Positions 34,437-43,212 of a DNA stretch of 64,000 bases are shown in pieces; position 1 is the first letter of the stretch, and every line of letters starts with the position of its first letter. The notes beneath the pieces are model-generated. The model saw nothing but the letters and a program-made list of their open reading frames with translations, was not told the DNA's origin and made no database searches. Both the position numbers and the translations under genes were made by a program. This DNA comes from Marinagarivorans sp. (GTDB lineage Bacteria; Pseudomonadota; Gammaproteobacteria; Pseudomonadales; Cellvibrionaceae), in NCBI GenBank assembly GCA_028281865.1, contig JANQJB010000116.1:60537-124536 (forward strand), written 5' to 3'.

Positions 34437-34874
34437 CTACCGCTTAGCTTGCCTATTTCTCTGCAGCCAGCCTTCAAGAATTAACCGCGCAGCTATTGAA
34501 TCGATTGGCACCTGCTTGAAGTTGCCTTTGTGCCCCCGATTAAAAGCTTCCTCCTTGGCTTCCGCAGTACTGAGCCGCTCATCCACTAATTCTATCTGCA
34601 CACCAAAGCGGCCATGCAAACGGTTGGCGAACTTTCGAGCGCGAGAGGCAAAGTCGCTCTCGCTGTCGTCCATGTTAAGTGGCAGGCCAACAAGGCAAAT
34701 ATTGGGCTGCCACTCATCGATAAGTGATCGTATCTCTTCCCAGTCGGGAATGCCGTCGCGGGCTCTGATAGGGCGCAGTTCACTTGCGCAGTCGTTAAGT
34801 AAGCTCTGCGTCGTGGCAACACCAATACTGGTTGTACCGTAATCAAACGCGAGTATTGTTTGTGCAGCTTTCAC
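34437..34874 (-). CDS. ruvX: RuvX/YqgF, Holliday-junction resolvase-like nuclease
   Basis: The 145-residue product has an RNase H-like fold starting with ILAFDYGTTSIGVA, which holds the first catalytic Asp. Central VGLPLNMDD and VELVDERLST follow, with the C-terminal Asp in IDSIAARLIL. YqgF acts in processing of pre-16S rRNA 5' ends and possibly in recombination. It follows yqgE by 18 bases on the same strand, a very conserved pairing. Confidence 0.95.
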   Translation of the reverse strand: MKAAQTILAFDYGTTSIGVATTQSLLNDCASELRPIRARDGIPDWEEIRSLIDEWQPNICLVGLPLNMDDSESDFASRARKFANRLHGRFGVQIELVDERLSTAEAKEEAFNRGHKGNFKQVPIDSIAARLILEGWLQRNRQAKR

Positions 34875-34892
34875 CTAATGAGAAAGAAGCTA

Positions 34893-35471
34893 TCAGGCGT
34901 GGCCTGGGTTGAGTGGAATAAGATGGGGATCAAACCCGAGTAAAGTTGTCGCTGCATTCCAGCGTTCATCAACTGCAGTATTAAAGAGGGTATTTACATC
35001 CGCAGGTACAATCAGCCAACTGTTTTCGGAAATTTCGCTTTCAAGCTGACCTGCACCCCAGCCTGCGTAACCAAGAGCAAACAGAGCTTTATCAGGGCCG
35101 TCGCCAAGAGCTAGCGCAGAAATAATGTCGCGCGATGCGGTCAGCGCTATGTCGTCGGAAACTTTAATGGTGGATTGCCATTTGCTGTCCGACTGGTGCA
35201 ATACGAATCCGCGCTGTGTACTGACGGGTCCACCAGACAATACTGCTTGCTTGCCGTGGTCGCCACGGTCGTCGAGGTTAAGCTGATCAAACACATCTCC
35301 CAACGTAAGGTTGAGCGGCCGAGTAACAACAATACCCATCGCTCCCTCAGTACTGTGGTCGCAGATATAGGTTACGGAATTTGCGAAGCCCGAGTCTTTC
35401 ATGCCAGGCATGGAGATTAAAAAGTGGTTTCGCAAACTCTGTTTTTGCCAGCGCGGAATTATCTCGGTCAT
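34893..35471 (-). CDS. yqgE: YqgE/AlgH family protein
   Basis: The 192-residue product has the family landmarks LRNHFLISMPGMKDSGFANS, VTYICDHSTEGAMGIVVTRP, VLSGGPV and GYAGWGAGQLESE. It is a soluble protein of unresolved function, historically called AlgH in Pseudomonas. The frame opens 24 codons upstream, but MTEIIPRWQKQ at 35471 gives the usual length. It is in the order tonB-yqgE-ruvX, as in the P. aeruginosa pil region. Confidence 0.94.
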   Translation of the reverse strand: MTEIIPRWQKQSLRNHFLISMPGMKDSGFANSVTYICDHSTEGAMGIVVTRPLNLTLGDVFDQLNLDDRGDHGKQAVLSGGPVSTQRGFVLHQSDSKWQSTIKVSDDIALTASRDIISALALGDGPDKALFALGYAGWGAGQLESEISENSWLIVPADVNTLFNTAVDERWNAATTLLGFDPHLIPLNPGHA

Positions 35472-35610
35472 GCTCAATAGTATTGGGGTTTTCTTCGTAT
35501 AAGACAAGAGTATACGAGAAGATAAAAATGCCGATTTAATCAAATAGTCGCGCTTTGCAACGATGCTGAAATAGCTTTCGAATTATGAGCTGGAATTTGT
35601 TAAAAACTGT

Positions 35611-36480
35611 TTAATTGATATCGACAGTTCGACGTCGAAACTGCCAAGTGCGAATTATTTCGAGCTTGTCGTGACCATCCAGGACGTCGGCAGGTATTTT
35701 TTCAAATGGCGCAGCAATATGCGTAATTTGCACCACAGCTTGGTTGAGAATAGGGTGCTTTGATGGCTGGATAACATCGATTTTGTGAACAGTGCCATCT
35801 GCATTCAACGCGACTGCGACCCTCACCTCTCCCACGATATTTTGTTCGAATGCCTCCTGTGGAAAATTTGTGTAAGCGATTTTTTCTACACGTTGGCTCC
35901 AGCCCAATAGATATTTGGCATCGACAGAAGATTTTGCACGTACGGAGTTGATAATACGGATTTTAGGGCGTTTTGCCTCGCGTTGTTGCATTCGCGCCAG
36001 CTGTTCCATTAAAGCGCGCTTTTCTTGAATATGAATAGGGATATCTTCGTCTTGGGCTTCCTTATCTTCGTTGTCTTGCGCATCTTTCAGTTCGGCTTGG
36101 TCGACAACCTGGATGTTCGATGAGCTTTCAGTTTTTAGATACTCTTTTTGCGAATCGCTTTTCGAGGTAGTGCGTTCTTGGGGTTCTGGAAGAATTTCAT
36201 TAGGGTTTGGAGATTGCAGGTCAGCAGGGTTATCCGTAGAAAGTTCTTTGACTTCGTCGAGCGTGCCGCTGCCATCCTGATTATTTTCAGCAAGGAAATC
36301 GGCTTCGTCTGGTTCAAACTGGCTTGTGTGTGTAGACAAGGTGATGTTTAAAGTCGGGGCTACTTTGGGCTTAAAATCTGGAAAGTAGACGCCTAAGATA
36401 ATCATAAGATGCAGCGCAACGGCGATGAAAAGCGTAAAACCAAGTCGGTCGTGTGTACTAGCTGCTACGAGTGTTGCCAT
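35611..36480 (-). CDS. tonB: TonB-family energy transducer
   Basis: The 289-residue product has one N-terminal membrane anchor (about residues 14-34, LGFTLFIAVALHLMIILG), a long acidic and polar periplasmic spacer (40-180) and a C-terminal TonB domain (about 195-285). The C-terminal domain contains NIVGEVRVAVALNADGTV and LEIIRTWQF. The position between yqgE and gshB matches P. aeruginosa tonB3, a gene implicated in twitching and pilus assembly. Its role may therefore be linked to type IV pili and not to iron uptake. No exbB or exbD is nearby. Confidence 0.9.
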   Translation of the reverse strand: MATLVAASTHDRLGFTLFIAVALHLMIILGVYFPDFKPKVAPTLNITLSTHTSQFEPDEADFLAENNQDGSGTLDEVKELSTDNPADLQSPNPNEILPEPQERTTSKSDSQKEYLKTESSSNIQVVDQAELKDAQDNEDKEAQDEDIPIHIQEKRALMEQLARMQQREAKRPKIRIINSVRAKSSVDAKYLLGWSQRVEKIAYTNFPQEAFEQNIVGEVRVAVALNADGTVHKIDVIQPSKHPILNQAVVQITHIAAPFEKIPADVLDGHDKLEIIRTWQFRRRTVDIN

Positions 36481-36521
36481 AGGTATTTTTAATGCCGTTG
36501 TTCAACTGTTCAACTATGTCT

Positions 36522-37469
36522 TCATTCAAATAGGTCTTCGATAGCTTCGAAAAGCATTGAGCCAATATCAGTATCGTATGCTCGATCAATCTCACGCACG
36601 CAAGTCGGGCTTGTGACGTTAATTTCTGTTAGATAATCGCCAATCACATCTAAACCTACAAATAGTAAACCCTTTTTAACAAGCACGGGAGCAACCTGTT
36701 CGACAATCCACTCATCCCGAGGAGAAAGTGGCTGAGCAACTCCTTTGCCTCCGGCTGCTAGGTTACCGCGCGTCTCCCCCTGCCCGGGTATGCGCGCTAA
36801 TGCGTAAGGCACGGCTTTACCGTTGACAACTAGGATGCGTTTATCACCATCCTTTATCTCGGGTAAATAGCGCTGCGCCATAATATATTCTCTTCCATCG
36901 TCGGTCAGTACTTCCAGTGTGACATTGACATTAGGGTCGTCGAATTTACTTCGAAAAATGCGGCTTCCCCCCATGCCGTCGAGCGGTTTGAAGACAACAT
37001 CCGACTGCTGCTTGTGAAAAGCTTTAAGCTGTTTGATTGATCGGCTGATTAAAAGCGGTGGACAACACTCGGGGAAGTGAGTGGCGAAGAATTTCTCGTT
37101 GCAGTCGCGCAAACTTTGGGGTCGATTTACGACCATGCAGCCCTGAGCTTCCGCGAGTTCCAAAATATAAGTAGTGTAGATATATTGCTGATCAAAAGGT
37201 GGATCTTTGCGCATTAGCGCGAGATCAAAGTCACCGAGCTTGAGAGTCTGCTCTGTTTCAAGTGTGAACCAATCCTGTTCATCATCACGTACTATCAGCT
37301 TTTTGAGATTGCCCATTGGCACGCCGTTGTCGACAAACAGGGCTTGCTGCTCGGCGTAATACAAAGACCACCCACGCCTTTGGGCCGCCAATAACAACGC
37401 CAAAGTGGTATCCTTATAGACGCTGATACTGCTTATTGGGTCCATGACGACAAATAGAGATTTTGACAT
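36522..37469 (-). CDS. gshB: Glutathione synthetase
   Basis: The 315-residue product is an ATP-grasp enzyme that joins gamma-glutamylcysteine and glycine. It contains MDPISSISVYKDTTLALLLAAQ near the start (quoted in part as the family opening), NRPQSLRDCNEK, VFKPLDGMGG, QRYLPEIKDGDKRILV and the C-terminal INVTSPTCVREID. It is divergent from the pilG operon across a 528-base region. Confidence 0.96.
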   Translation of the reverse strand: MSKSLFVVMDPISSISVYKDTTLALLLAAQRRGWSLYYAEQQALFVDNGVPMGNLKKLIVRDDEQDWFTLETEQTLKLGDFDLALMRKDPPFDQQYIYTTYILELAEAQGCMVVNRPQSLRDCNEKFFATHFPECCPPLLISRSIKQLKAFHKQQSDVVFKPLDGMGGSRIFRSKFDDPNVNVTLEVLTDDGREYIMAQRYLPEIKDGDKRILVVNGKAVPYALARIPGQGETRGNLAAGGKGVAQPLSPRDEWIVEQVAPVLVKKGLLFVGLDVIGDYLTEINVTSPTCVREIDRAYDTDIGSMLFEAIEDLFE

Positions 37470-37997
37470 GTTGGGAACTACTCGACGTGTTTTAAGCCTG
37501 CATGTTGATCTTTGGTGACAAAGATCCTATTTTTGTTCGTGAATGCACCTTTCGTGGTAATCGCACTAAATACTGGTGATCGCGCCCCAATGTTGGTCGT
37601 CGTCACACTATTGGTGTTAGTCACTACCGTGATAATCGCGACTAGAGCAGTATCGCAGCTTACACGGGTGTTTGCTTAATCATACCTATTTGGTCTGGCA
37701 GCTTGTGCACTATTGTGTACGTGACATTGTGAATGTCAACGGTTGATAGTGATTCAGATTGGTTTACAGTCTCAAATCTCAACTGTCGAAATTGTCAGAT
37801 TATGGAATGAATTCAAAGACTTGTGAGCAATGGCTTTCAGTATTAATACATGTGGATTAGATTCCGGGTCAAATCGTTCCCGTATTTATGGATTATATTT
37901 TGAATCTATGTTAAAAGTTGTTCCCATCTGAGAGTAGCATGGGACGCTGGAAGAAACTGATACCAATTTATTAATAAAATACTTTTAGGGTCTAGCT
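37470..37997. other. gshB-pilG divergent intergenic region
   Basis: This is 528 bases without a gene. It holds an 8-bp dyad (37507-37514 with 37519-37526, arms GATCTTTG/CAAAGATC, 4-nt loop) followed by TATTTTTG. The dyad could be a protein-binding site or a small hairpin 37 bases upstream of gshB. The promoter of pilG should lie in the right half; I see no clear hexamer pair. Confidence 0.55.
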
Positions 37998-38393
37998 ATG
38001 GACACGAATTTAGAACACTTGAAGGTGATGGTTATTGATGACAGTAAGACCATTCGCCGAACAGCCGAAACTCTGTTAAAGAAAGTGGGTTGTACCGTAG
38101 TTACGGCTACAGACGGCTTTGATGCGTTGGCAAAAATTGCCGATACGCGCCCTGATATCATTTTTGTCGATATCATGATGCCGCGTCTCGACGGCTACCA
38201 AACTTGCGCACTAATCAAAAACAATAGCGAGTTTCGATCAACTCCAGTGATTATGCTCTCTAGTAAGGATGGTTTATTCGATAAGGCCAAAGGCCGTATA
38301 GTTGGTTCTGACCAATATTTGACTAAGCCATTTAGCAAAGGTGAGCTTCTCGGTGCTATTGAAGCGCACGTTAATGTAGCAAAAGCAAGCTAG
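37998..38393 (+). CDS. pilG: PilG, twitching response regulator
   Basis: The 131-residue product is a single CheY-like receiver. It has acidic pocket DDS (VMVIDDSKTIRRT), phosphoacceptor Asp in IIFVDIMMPRLDG and Lys in YLTKPFSKGEL. In the Pil-Chp system PilG is phosphorylated by ChpA and promotes pilus extension and cyclic AMP signalling. It is the first gene of pilGHIJK-chpABC. An AGGG lies about 8 bases before the ATG. Confidence 0.95.
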   Translation: MDTNLEHLKVMVIDDSKTIRRTAETLLKKVGCTVVTATDGFDALAKIADTRPDIIFVDIMMPRLDGYQTCALIKNNSEFRSTPVIMLSSKDGLFDKAKGRIVGSDQYLTKPFSKGELLGAIEAHVNVAKAS

Positions 38394-38457
38394 TTAAACT
38401 TAAGCTAGACTTGTTGGGGAGTTTGTCTTTCGTGAACGATGTGACTCTGGGGGAAGT

Positions 38458-38820
38458 ATGGCTACGGTTTTAATTGTTGATGATTCGCCGACCGAAACCT
38501 ATAAGTTAACTAGCATGCTTGAAAAGCACGGTTACTCTGTTTTGACGGCAGAATCTGGAGCTGATGGCGTAGCAAAGGCGAAAAAAGAGCAGCCTGATGT
38601 CGTGATTATGGACGTTGTAATGCCTGGCCTAAATGGCTTTCAAGCTACACGTCAACTCAGTAAAGCTTCAGAAACTGCTGACATTCCGATTATTATTGTG
38701 ACGACCAAAGACCAGGAGACCGATCGCGTTTGGGGTATGCGTCAGGGTGCAAAAGCCTACTTGACGAAACCGATTGATGAATCTGATTTAATGGACGTCA
38801 TTGCCAACTTTAGCTGCTAG
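38458..38820 (+). CDS. pilH: PilH, twitching response regulator
   Basis: The 120-residue product is a single receiver with VLIVDDSPTETYKL, phosphoacceptor Asp in VVIMDVVMPGLNG and Lys in YLTKPIDESDL. The DSPTE opening is typical of PilH. PilH promotes pilus retraction or acts as a phosphate sink opposite PilG. It is 64 bases after pilG. Confidence 0.95.
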   Translation: MATVLIVDDSPTETYKLTSMLEKHGYSVLTAESGADGVAKAKKEQPDVVIMDVVMPGLNGFQATRQLSKASETADIPIIIVTTKDQETDRVWGMRQGAKAYLTKPIDESDLMDVIANFSC

Positions 38821-38829
38821 AACAACTCT

Positions 38830-39372
38830 ATGACGGACAACCCCGCGTACGATGCCCTCGTTCATCTCGCAAATTTATGTTCGGCCTCGGCCGTAAGTCT
38901 CCCGGAAAAAGTAGATGCTGACCCTCGCCAAAGTGGTGTGGGTTTCTCTTTATTAGGCCGACGGTTTGTTGCGCCCATGGGGCAAATATCAGAGATTCTT
39001 GAAATGCCTTCGGTAACCAAGCTTCCAGGTGTTCAAACTTGGGTAATTGGTTTGTCTAACGTGCGAGGGCGCCTCTTACCGTTGTTTGATATGGCGCAGT
39101 TTTTTGGCAGTGGTGCCCTAGCTAATCGTAAGCAGCAGCGAGTGCTTGTGCTTGATTTTGGCAGTTTGTACAGCGGTTTGGTTGTAGACCAATCTTTTGG
39201 AATGCAACATTTTACGCGCGAGCTCTATCGCGAAAAAGTTGATGACGTTCCCGAAGCTATCGCACCGTATGTTAAGGGTGAATATGTTGACGCTTCAGGC
39301 TTGTCTTGGGCTGTTTTTGATATGAAAGCGATAGCGCGGGATTCGCGTTTTTTAAATGCTGCAGCGTCTTAA
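38830..39372 (+). CDS. pilI: PilI, CheW-like coupling protein
   Basis: The 180-residue product has a CheW-like domain (about 35-175) with RFVAPMGQISEILEMPSVTKLPG, GLSNVRGRLLPLFDM and VLVLDFGSLYSGLVVD. It links the PilJ receptor to the ChpA kinase. It starts 9 bases after pilH. The gap to pilJ is 329 bases, so pilJ may also have its own promoter. Confidence 0.93.
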   Translation: MTDNPAYDALVHLANLCSASAVSLPEKVDADPRQSGVGFSLLGRRFVAPMGQISEILEMPSVTKLPGVQTWVIGLSNVRGRLLPLFDMAQFFGSGALANRKQQRVLVLDFGSLYSGLVVDQSFGMQHFTRELYREKVDDVPEAIAPYVKGEYVDASGLSWAVFDMKAIARDSRFLNAAAS

Positions 39373-39701
39373 GCTTGGCGCACATTTTCTTGAATGGTTG
39401 TGTTCAGGTTCGCAGCGCTCTAAACCGGGCAAGCAAATATAATTCCGGTGGCTTGCAAATGATTTTATCGCGCTATTTGCTCGCCAATGTATAAATCTTG
39501 TTTATTATTAAAGTTTTTATCGTTGGCATTTGAATGTCTAAAAGAGTTAGTAGCTTGTAGATTAATTGCAGCTGTTTCTCAAGCCGAATCTGTTTTGAAG
39601 CAGTATTCTTTGTAAAGCTTTGAATGTATTGAATAATAGAATTGTCTAATAATCCTTTGTAGGGGAATTCGACCCAGATCAGTCCCAGTTAGGAGTATCG
39701 T
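39373..39701. other. pilI-pilJ intergenic region
   Basis: This is 329 bases without a gene between two operon members, unusually long for this cluster. It is AT-rich, and AGGAG lies before the pilJ ATG. An internal promoter is possible, but I cannot point to one with confidence; there is no repeat or strong hairpin. Confidence 0.5.
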
Positions 39702-41951
39702 ATGAAAACAGAATCCGGCGGCGTCGCGTCACGGTTCAAATCCAATCCGGTGATGGGCTTTTTAATTGTTGCGTTGATGCTTTTCGCAGTCTTAATTGGT
39801 TACATGATATTTGTATTGCTGCGCGACGCAGGGCGTGATCAGCAATATTTGCAAATTGTCGGTGCTCTGCGAGATTCATCCAACAAACTCACAGAATACT
39901 CGCGCGATGCTACTAACGGTAAAAAGGAATCGTTTGGTGATCTGAGTCGAGCTTTGGAAACGATTGATAACAATTGGGACAAATTTAGCGAAGGTAGTGA
40001 TGTACAGACGCGCTTTCACTTGTCGGATGAGATTGCAGAGTTTAGCGCCAAATGGGATCAGATGAAGCAAAATGTTCAGGTCATTATCGATAACGAAGAT
40101 TCGATTTTGTTGATGAATGAAGTTGCCAATACTCTCAACGAAGCATTGCCAGAACTTCAGGGTGAACATGACAATATCGTGGAAATTTTGTTAGAGGTAC
40201 GTGCTCCTGCGGAGCAAGTATCGGATGCTCAGCGCCAATCATGGTTTGCCGAGCGAATTGGTCGAAACGTCGATAAAATGCTGCGAGGTGGGGCTAATAC
40301 CGATAAGGCTGCTGATGAATTTATTCGCGATGCCCGTCGTTTTGGTAAAAAACTTGATGCGTTAATTAATGGCGACCCGACCATGGGTACGCAGAAAGTC
40401 GACAACCTTGAAGCTCTGGAGAGTTTGGAGCGCATTAAAAACCTGTTTAAGTTTGTCGACGATTCTGTAAAAGACATCTTTGAAAAATCACCCGAACTTT
40501 TTCAAGCAAGGCAAGCTTCGGATAATATTATTATCAGCAGCCCAATTTTGTTAGAGCGTCTGGGTAAACTAACGGAAAAAATAAACAGTCTGCCGTCGCA
40601 GCGCAAAGTCAACAATACAAACTTAATTGTTGTTGTTGTATTTGCGTTGCTGTGTCTCGCTTGGATAGGTGTGATGTTAAATGGCGCGACTAAAAGGCGT
40701 CTGCGCGAAACTGCTGATACCAATGAGCGTAACCAAACGGCCATTTTGCGGCTGCTCGATGAACTGGCTGACCTTGCCGATGGTGATCTAACGGTTACTG
40801 CTACAGTGACAGAGGATTTTACCGGCGCCATTGCGGATTCGATTAATTACACAATTGACCAACTAAGAGTGTTGGTTTCGCGCATTAATGAAACTTCGGT
40901 AAAAGTTACAGGTGCCTCAGAGGATACGAAACAAACGGCCATGCACCTAGCGCGAGCCTCCGAGCACCAGGCGCAAGAAATTGCCGGTGCATCCGCAGCG
41001 GTGAACGAAATGGCAGTTACGATCGACCAGGTATCTGCAAACGCTGCTGAATCAGCTAGAGTTGCAGAGCGTGCTGTATCTATCGCATCAAATGGTGCAA
41101 AGGTTGTACAAAATACAATAAACGGGATGGATACTATTCGTGAACAGATTCAGGATACGTCAAAGCGAATTAAGCGCTTGGGTGAATCTTCACAAGAAAT
41201 TGGCGATATTGTTAGTTTGATTAACGATATTGCTGATCAAACCAATATATTGGCTCTTAATGCGGCGATCCAAGCTTCGATGGCTGGTGATGCAGGACGA
41301 GGTTTTGCGGTTGTTGCCGATGAGGTACAACGTTTGGCAGAGCGTTCGGCTACCGCGACAAAACAAATTGAAGCGTTGGTAAAAACGATTCAAAACGATA
41401 CGACGGCAGCAGTAAACTCGATGGAGCAAACCACTGCGGAAGTGGTTCGTGGTGCGCGTCTGGCTCAGGACGCGGGTGTTGCACTGGAAGAGATTGAAAC
41501 GGTATCAGCAAGTCTTGCCGAACTGATTCAAAATATTTCGAATGCTGCTCGTCAACAGTCGACTTCGGCTGGCCACATTTCAAATACGATGAACGTTATT
41601 CAGGAATTCACTTCTCAAACATCAGCGGGTACACGTGCTACGGCGTCGGCGATTGGAAAATTAGCGCAAATGGCGATCGAACTGCATGAATCGGTGGCTG
41701 ACTTCAAGTTGCCTGAAGGTGAAGTTGATCTCGAAATGTCTAGCTTTGATGAAGAAATTGAAAATGAATCTGCCGAAGCAGCTTCGGATGCTGAAGATGA
41801 CAGCCTAGGTGTCGATCAGTCTGCGATAGATGAAATTGACGAAGCGATAGCTGAAGGGCTTGCTGAAGACGATTCTCCGATTGATGTTAGCGATGAAGAT
41901 CTTGTCGCTTCGGAGAATGAAACCAAAGTTGAAGATCCGGCTCGAGCCTAG
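39702..41951 (+). CDS. pilJ: PilJ, twitching chemoreceptor
   Basis: The 749-residue product has two membrane segments (about 18-41 and 307-326) flanking a periplasmic sensing domain of the PilJ type. A HAMP-like region follows and then a methyl-accepting signalling domain. The hairpin tip (about 505-548) includes [20 protein letters not shown] and [18 protein letters not shown]. PilJ relays surface or pilus signals to ChpA. Residues 670-749 form a very acidic tail rich in Asp, Glu and Ala, not expected from the 682-residue P. aeruginosa protein. AGGAG precedes the ATG. Confidence 0.95.
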   Translation: MKTESGGVASRFKSNPVMGFLIVALMLFAVLIGYMIFVLLRDAGRDQQYLQIVGALRDSSNKLTEYSRDATNGKKESFGDLSRALETIDNNWDKFSEGSDVQTRFHLSDEIAEFSAKWDQMKQNVQVIIDNEDSILLMNEVANTLNEALPELQGEHDNIVEILLEVRAPAEQVSDAQRQSWFAERIGRNVDKMLRGGANTDKAADEFIRDARRFGKKLDALINGDPTMGTQKVDNLEALESLERIKNLFKFVDDSVKDIFEKSPELFQARQASDNIIISSPILLERLGKLTEKINSLPSQRKVNNTNLIVVVVFALLCLAWIGVMLNGATKRRLRETADTNERNQTAILRLLDELADLADGDLTVTATVTEDFTGAIADSINYTIDQLRVLVSRINETSVKVTGASEDTKQTAMHLARASEHQAQEIAGASAAVNEMAVTIDQVSANAAESARVAERAVSIASNGAKVVQNTINGMDTIREQIQDTSKRIKRLGESSQEIGDIVSLINDIADQTNILALNAAIQASMAGDAGRGFAVVADEVQRLAERSATATKQIEALVKTIQNDTTAAVNSMEQTTAEVVRGARLAQDAGVALEEIETVSASLAELIQNISNAARQQSTSAGHISNTMNVIQEFTSQTSAGTRATASAIGKLAQMAIELHESVADFKLPEGEVDLEMSSFDEEIENESAEAASDAEDDSLGVDQSAIDEIDEAIAEGLAEDDSPIDVSDEDLVASENETKVEDPARA

Positions 41952-42009
41952 GGTAGATAATAATAATTTTTGTCGTTAATAGATTGTTTAATAAAGGCGA
42001 GCCAATCGA

Positions 42010-42858
42010 ATGATTTGGTCACTGCAGTCTCTTCCCGATTTGAGCGATCAACAGTTTGCTCTTTGGAGTGAATTACTTGAAGAGCGGGCCGGTATTTATT
42101 TAACGCAACAGCAACGCACGTTTTTGCAAACTCAAGTGTCCATGCGCATGAGAGAAGTGGGCTGCGAGGATTATAAAGAATATTACGACACCATTATGAA
42201 CGGTGTTGCAGGCCAGATTGAATGGTCGATATTAATTGATCGTTTAGTTGTTAAAGAAACGAGCTTTTTTCGCCATCAAGCTTCTATCGATTTCGTTTCA
42301 GAATTGATTGCTGATCGCATCGGTCACAATTCGATTGATGGTAGTTTTGATGTTTGGAGTGTGGGCTGTTCAACAGGTGAAGAGCCTTATTCGTTGGCAA
42401 TGGTATTAAATGATGCTTTTCAGTGGGCCAATCGGGAAGCGCATTTTGGCATTACCGGTACCGATATTAGTCGCGCAGCTTTGTCGTTGGCGAAGGCCGG
42501 TATTTACTCTGAGCGCAAGCTTGAATTGATGAAAGAAACATTTCGGCAGCGTTACTTTTCTCCGGTGTCTGAAGAGCGCTTCCAAGTGGGCGAAGAATTG
42601 CGTGATCGGATATGTTTTGCGCAGGGCAATATCTTAAATATAAATGAAATGCCGCTGATAAAAGTTGATTTAATTTTCTGTCAAAACTTGCTGGTGTATT
42701 TTCGACGCTGGCGCCGTGAAAACATTATGAATGCCTTCGTCGAGCGTTTAAAGCCCGGTGGAACCATAGTGATTGGATTGGGTGAGGTTGTTGATTGGAC
42801 CCACTCTGATATTGAGCGTGTGCCACTTAATGGGGTACAAGCCTATGTTCATAAATAA
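42010..42858 (+). CDS. pilK: PilK, CheR-type receptor methyltransferase
   Basis: The 282-residue product has an N-terminal CheR domain (FALWSELLEERAGIYL) and the SAM-binding domain with WSVGCSTGEEPYSLAM, ITGTDISRAALSLA and LIFCQNLLVYF. It methylates glutamates of PilJ to adapt the pathway. A MITE-like element starts just 1 base after the stop codon, separating pilK from chpA by 354 bases. Confidence 0.94.
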   Translation: MIWSLQSLPDLSDQQFALWSELLEERAGIYLTQQQRTFLQTQVSMRMREVGCEDYKEYYDTIMNGVAGQIEWSILIDRLVVKETSFFRHQASIDFVSELIADRIGHNSIDGSFDVWSVGCSTGEEPYSLAMVLNDAFQWANREAHFGITGTDISRAALSLAKAGIYSERKLELMKETFRQRYFSPVSEERFQVGEELRDRICFAQGNILNINEMPLIKVDLIFCQNLLVYFRRWRRENIMNAFVERLKPGGTIVIGLGEVVDWTHSDIERVPLNGVQAYVHK

Positions 42859-42859
42859 G

Positions 42860-43130
42860 CTAGGGCCTGTTAGCACTAATTTGATGAGCACTGTTGTGTC
42901 TAAAAAAGTGCCAAGCTAGGCGCGAGGAATGTAGTTTAGTGATTTTATATAAACGACGAGCAACAACGAGTGGCACTTTTATAGACACAACCCGCAGGGC
43001 TGGTTTATTTTCAGTGCCGATGGCGTTGAAATTCGCTCATTTAGAGCGACTAAACATCGCTCATTTCGCCTTGCTGGCTCTGAAAATAACGGCCAGCAGT
43101 GCCCTTCAAATTAGTGTTAACAGGCCCTAG
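42860..43130. mobile_element. MITE-like inverted-repeat element, copy B (271 bp)
   Basis: Outer arms 42860-42893 and 43097-43130 are 34 bases each, imperfectly inverted (about 30 of 34 paired), beginning CTAGGGCCTGTTAGCAC and ending in CTAG. Inner arms 42894-42913 and 42971-42990 pair at 19 of 20 positions. A 57-base core (42914-42970) is about 86% identical to the core of copy A at 56118-56174. Unlike copy A, about 106 extra bases (42991-43096) separate the inner and outer right arms; their ends (ATTTTCAG ... CTGAAAAT) are themselves inverted. No transposase is encoded. CTAG ends and a GGGCC terminus fit an IS5-like non-autonomous element. Confidence 0.8.
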
Positions 43131-43212
43131 GTACTTATGATCGCTAATAGGTCTTTAATGAATTGCATGCCGGGAACATTTGCGTTCTTAAATAGCGACG
43201 GAGCTCCATTAT

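Noticed and set aside
34405..34441. 9-bp inverted repeat between pilU and ruvX
   Set aside because: It has a 19-nt loop and no T-run after the stem on either strand; it overlaps the ruvX 3' end, so I do not call it a terminator.
42894..43130. 78-codon ORF between pilK and chpA
   Set aside because: It lies wholly inside the inverted-repeat element and has no relation to a transposase.
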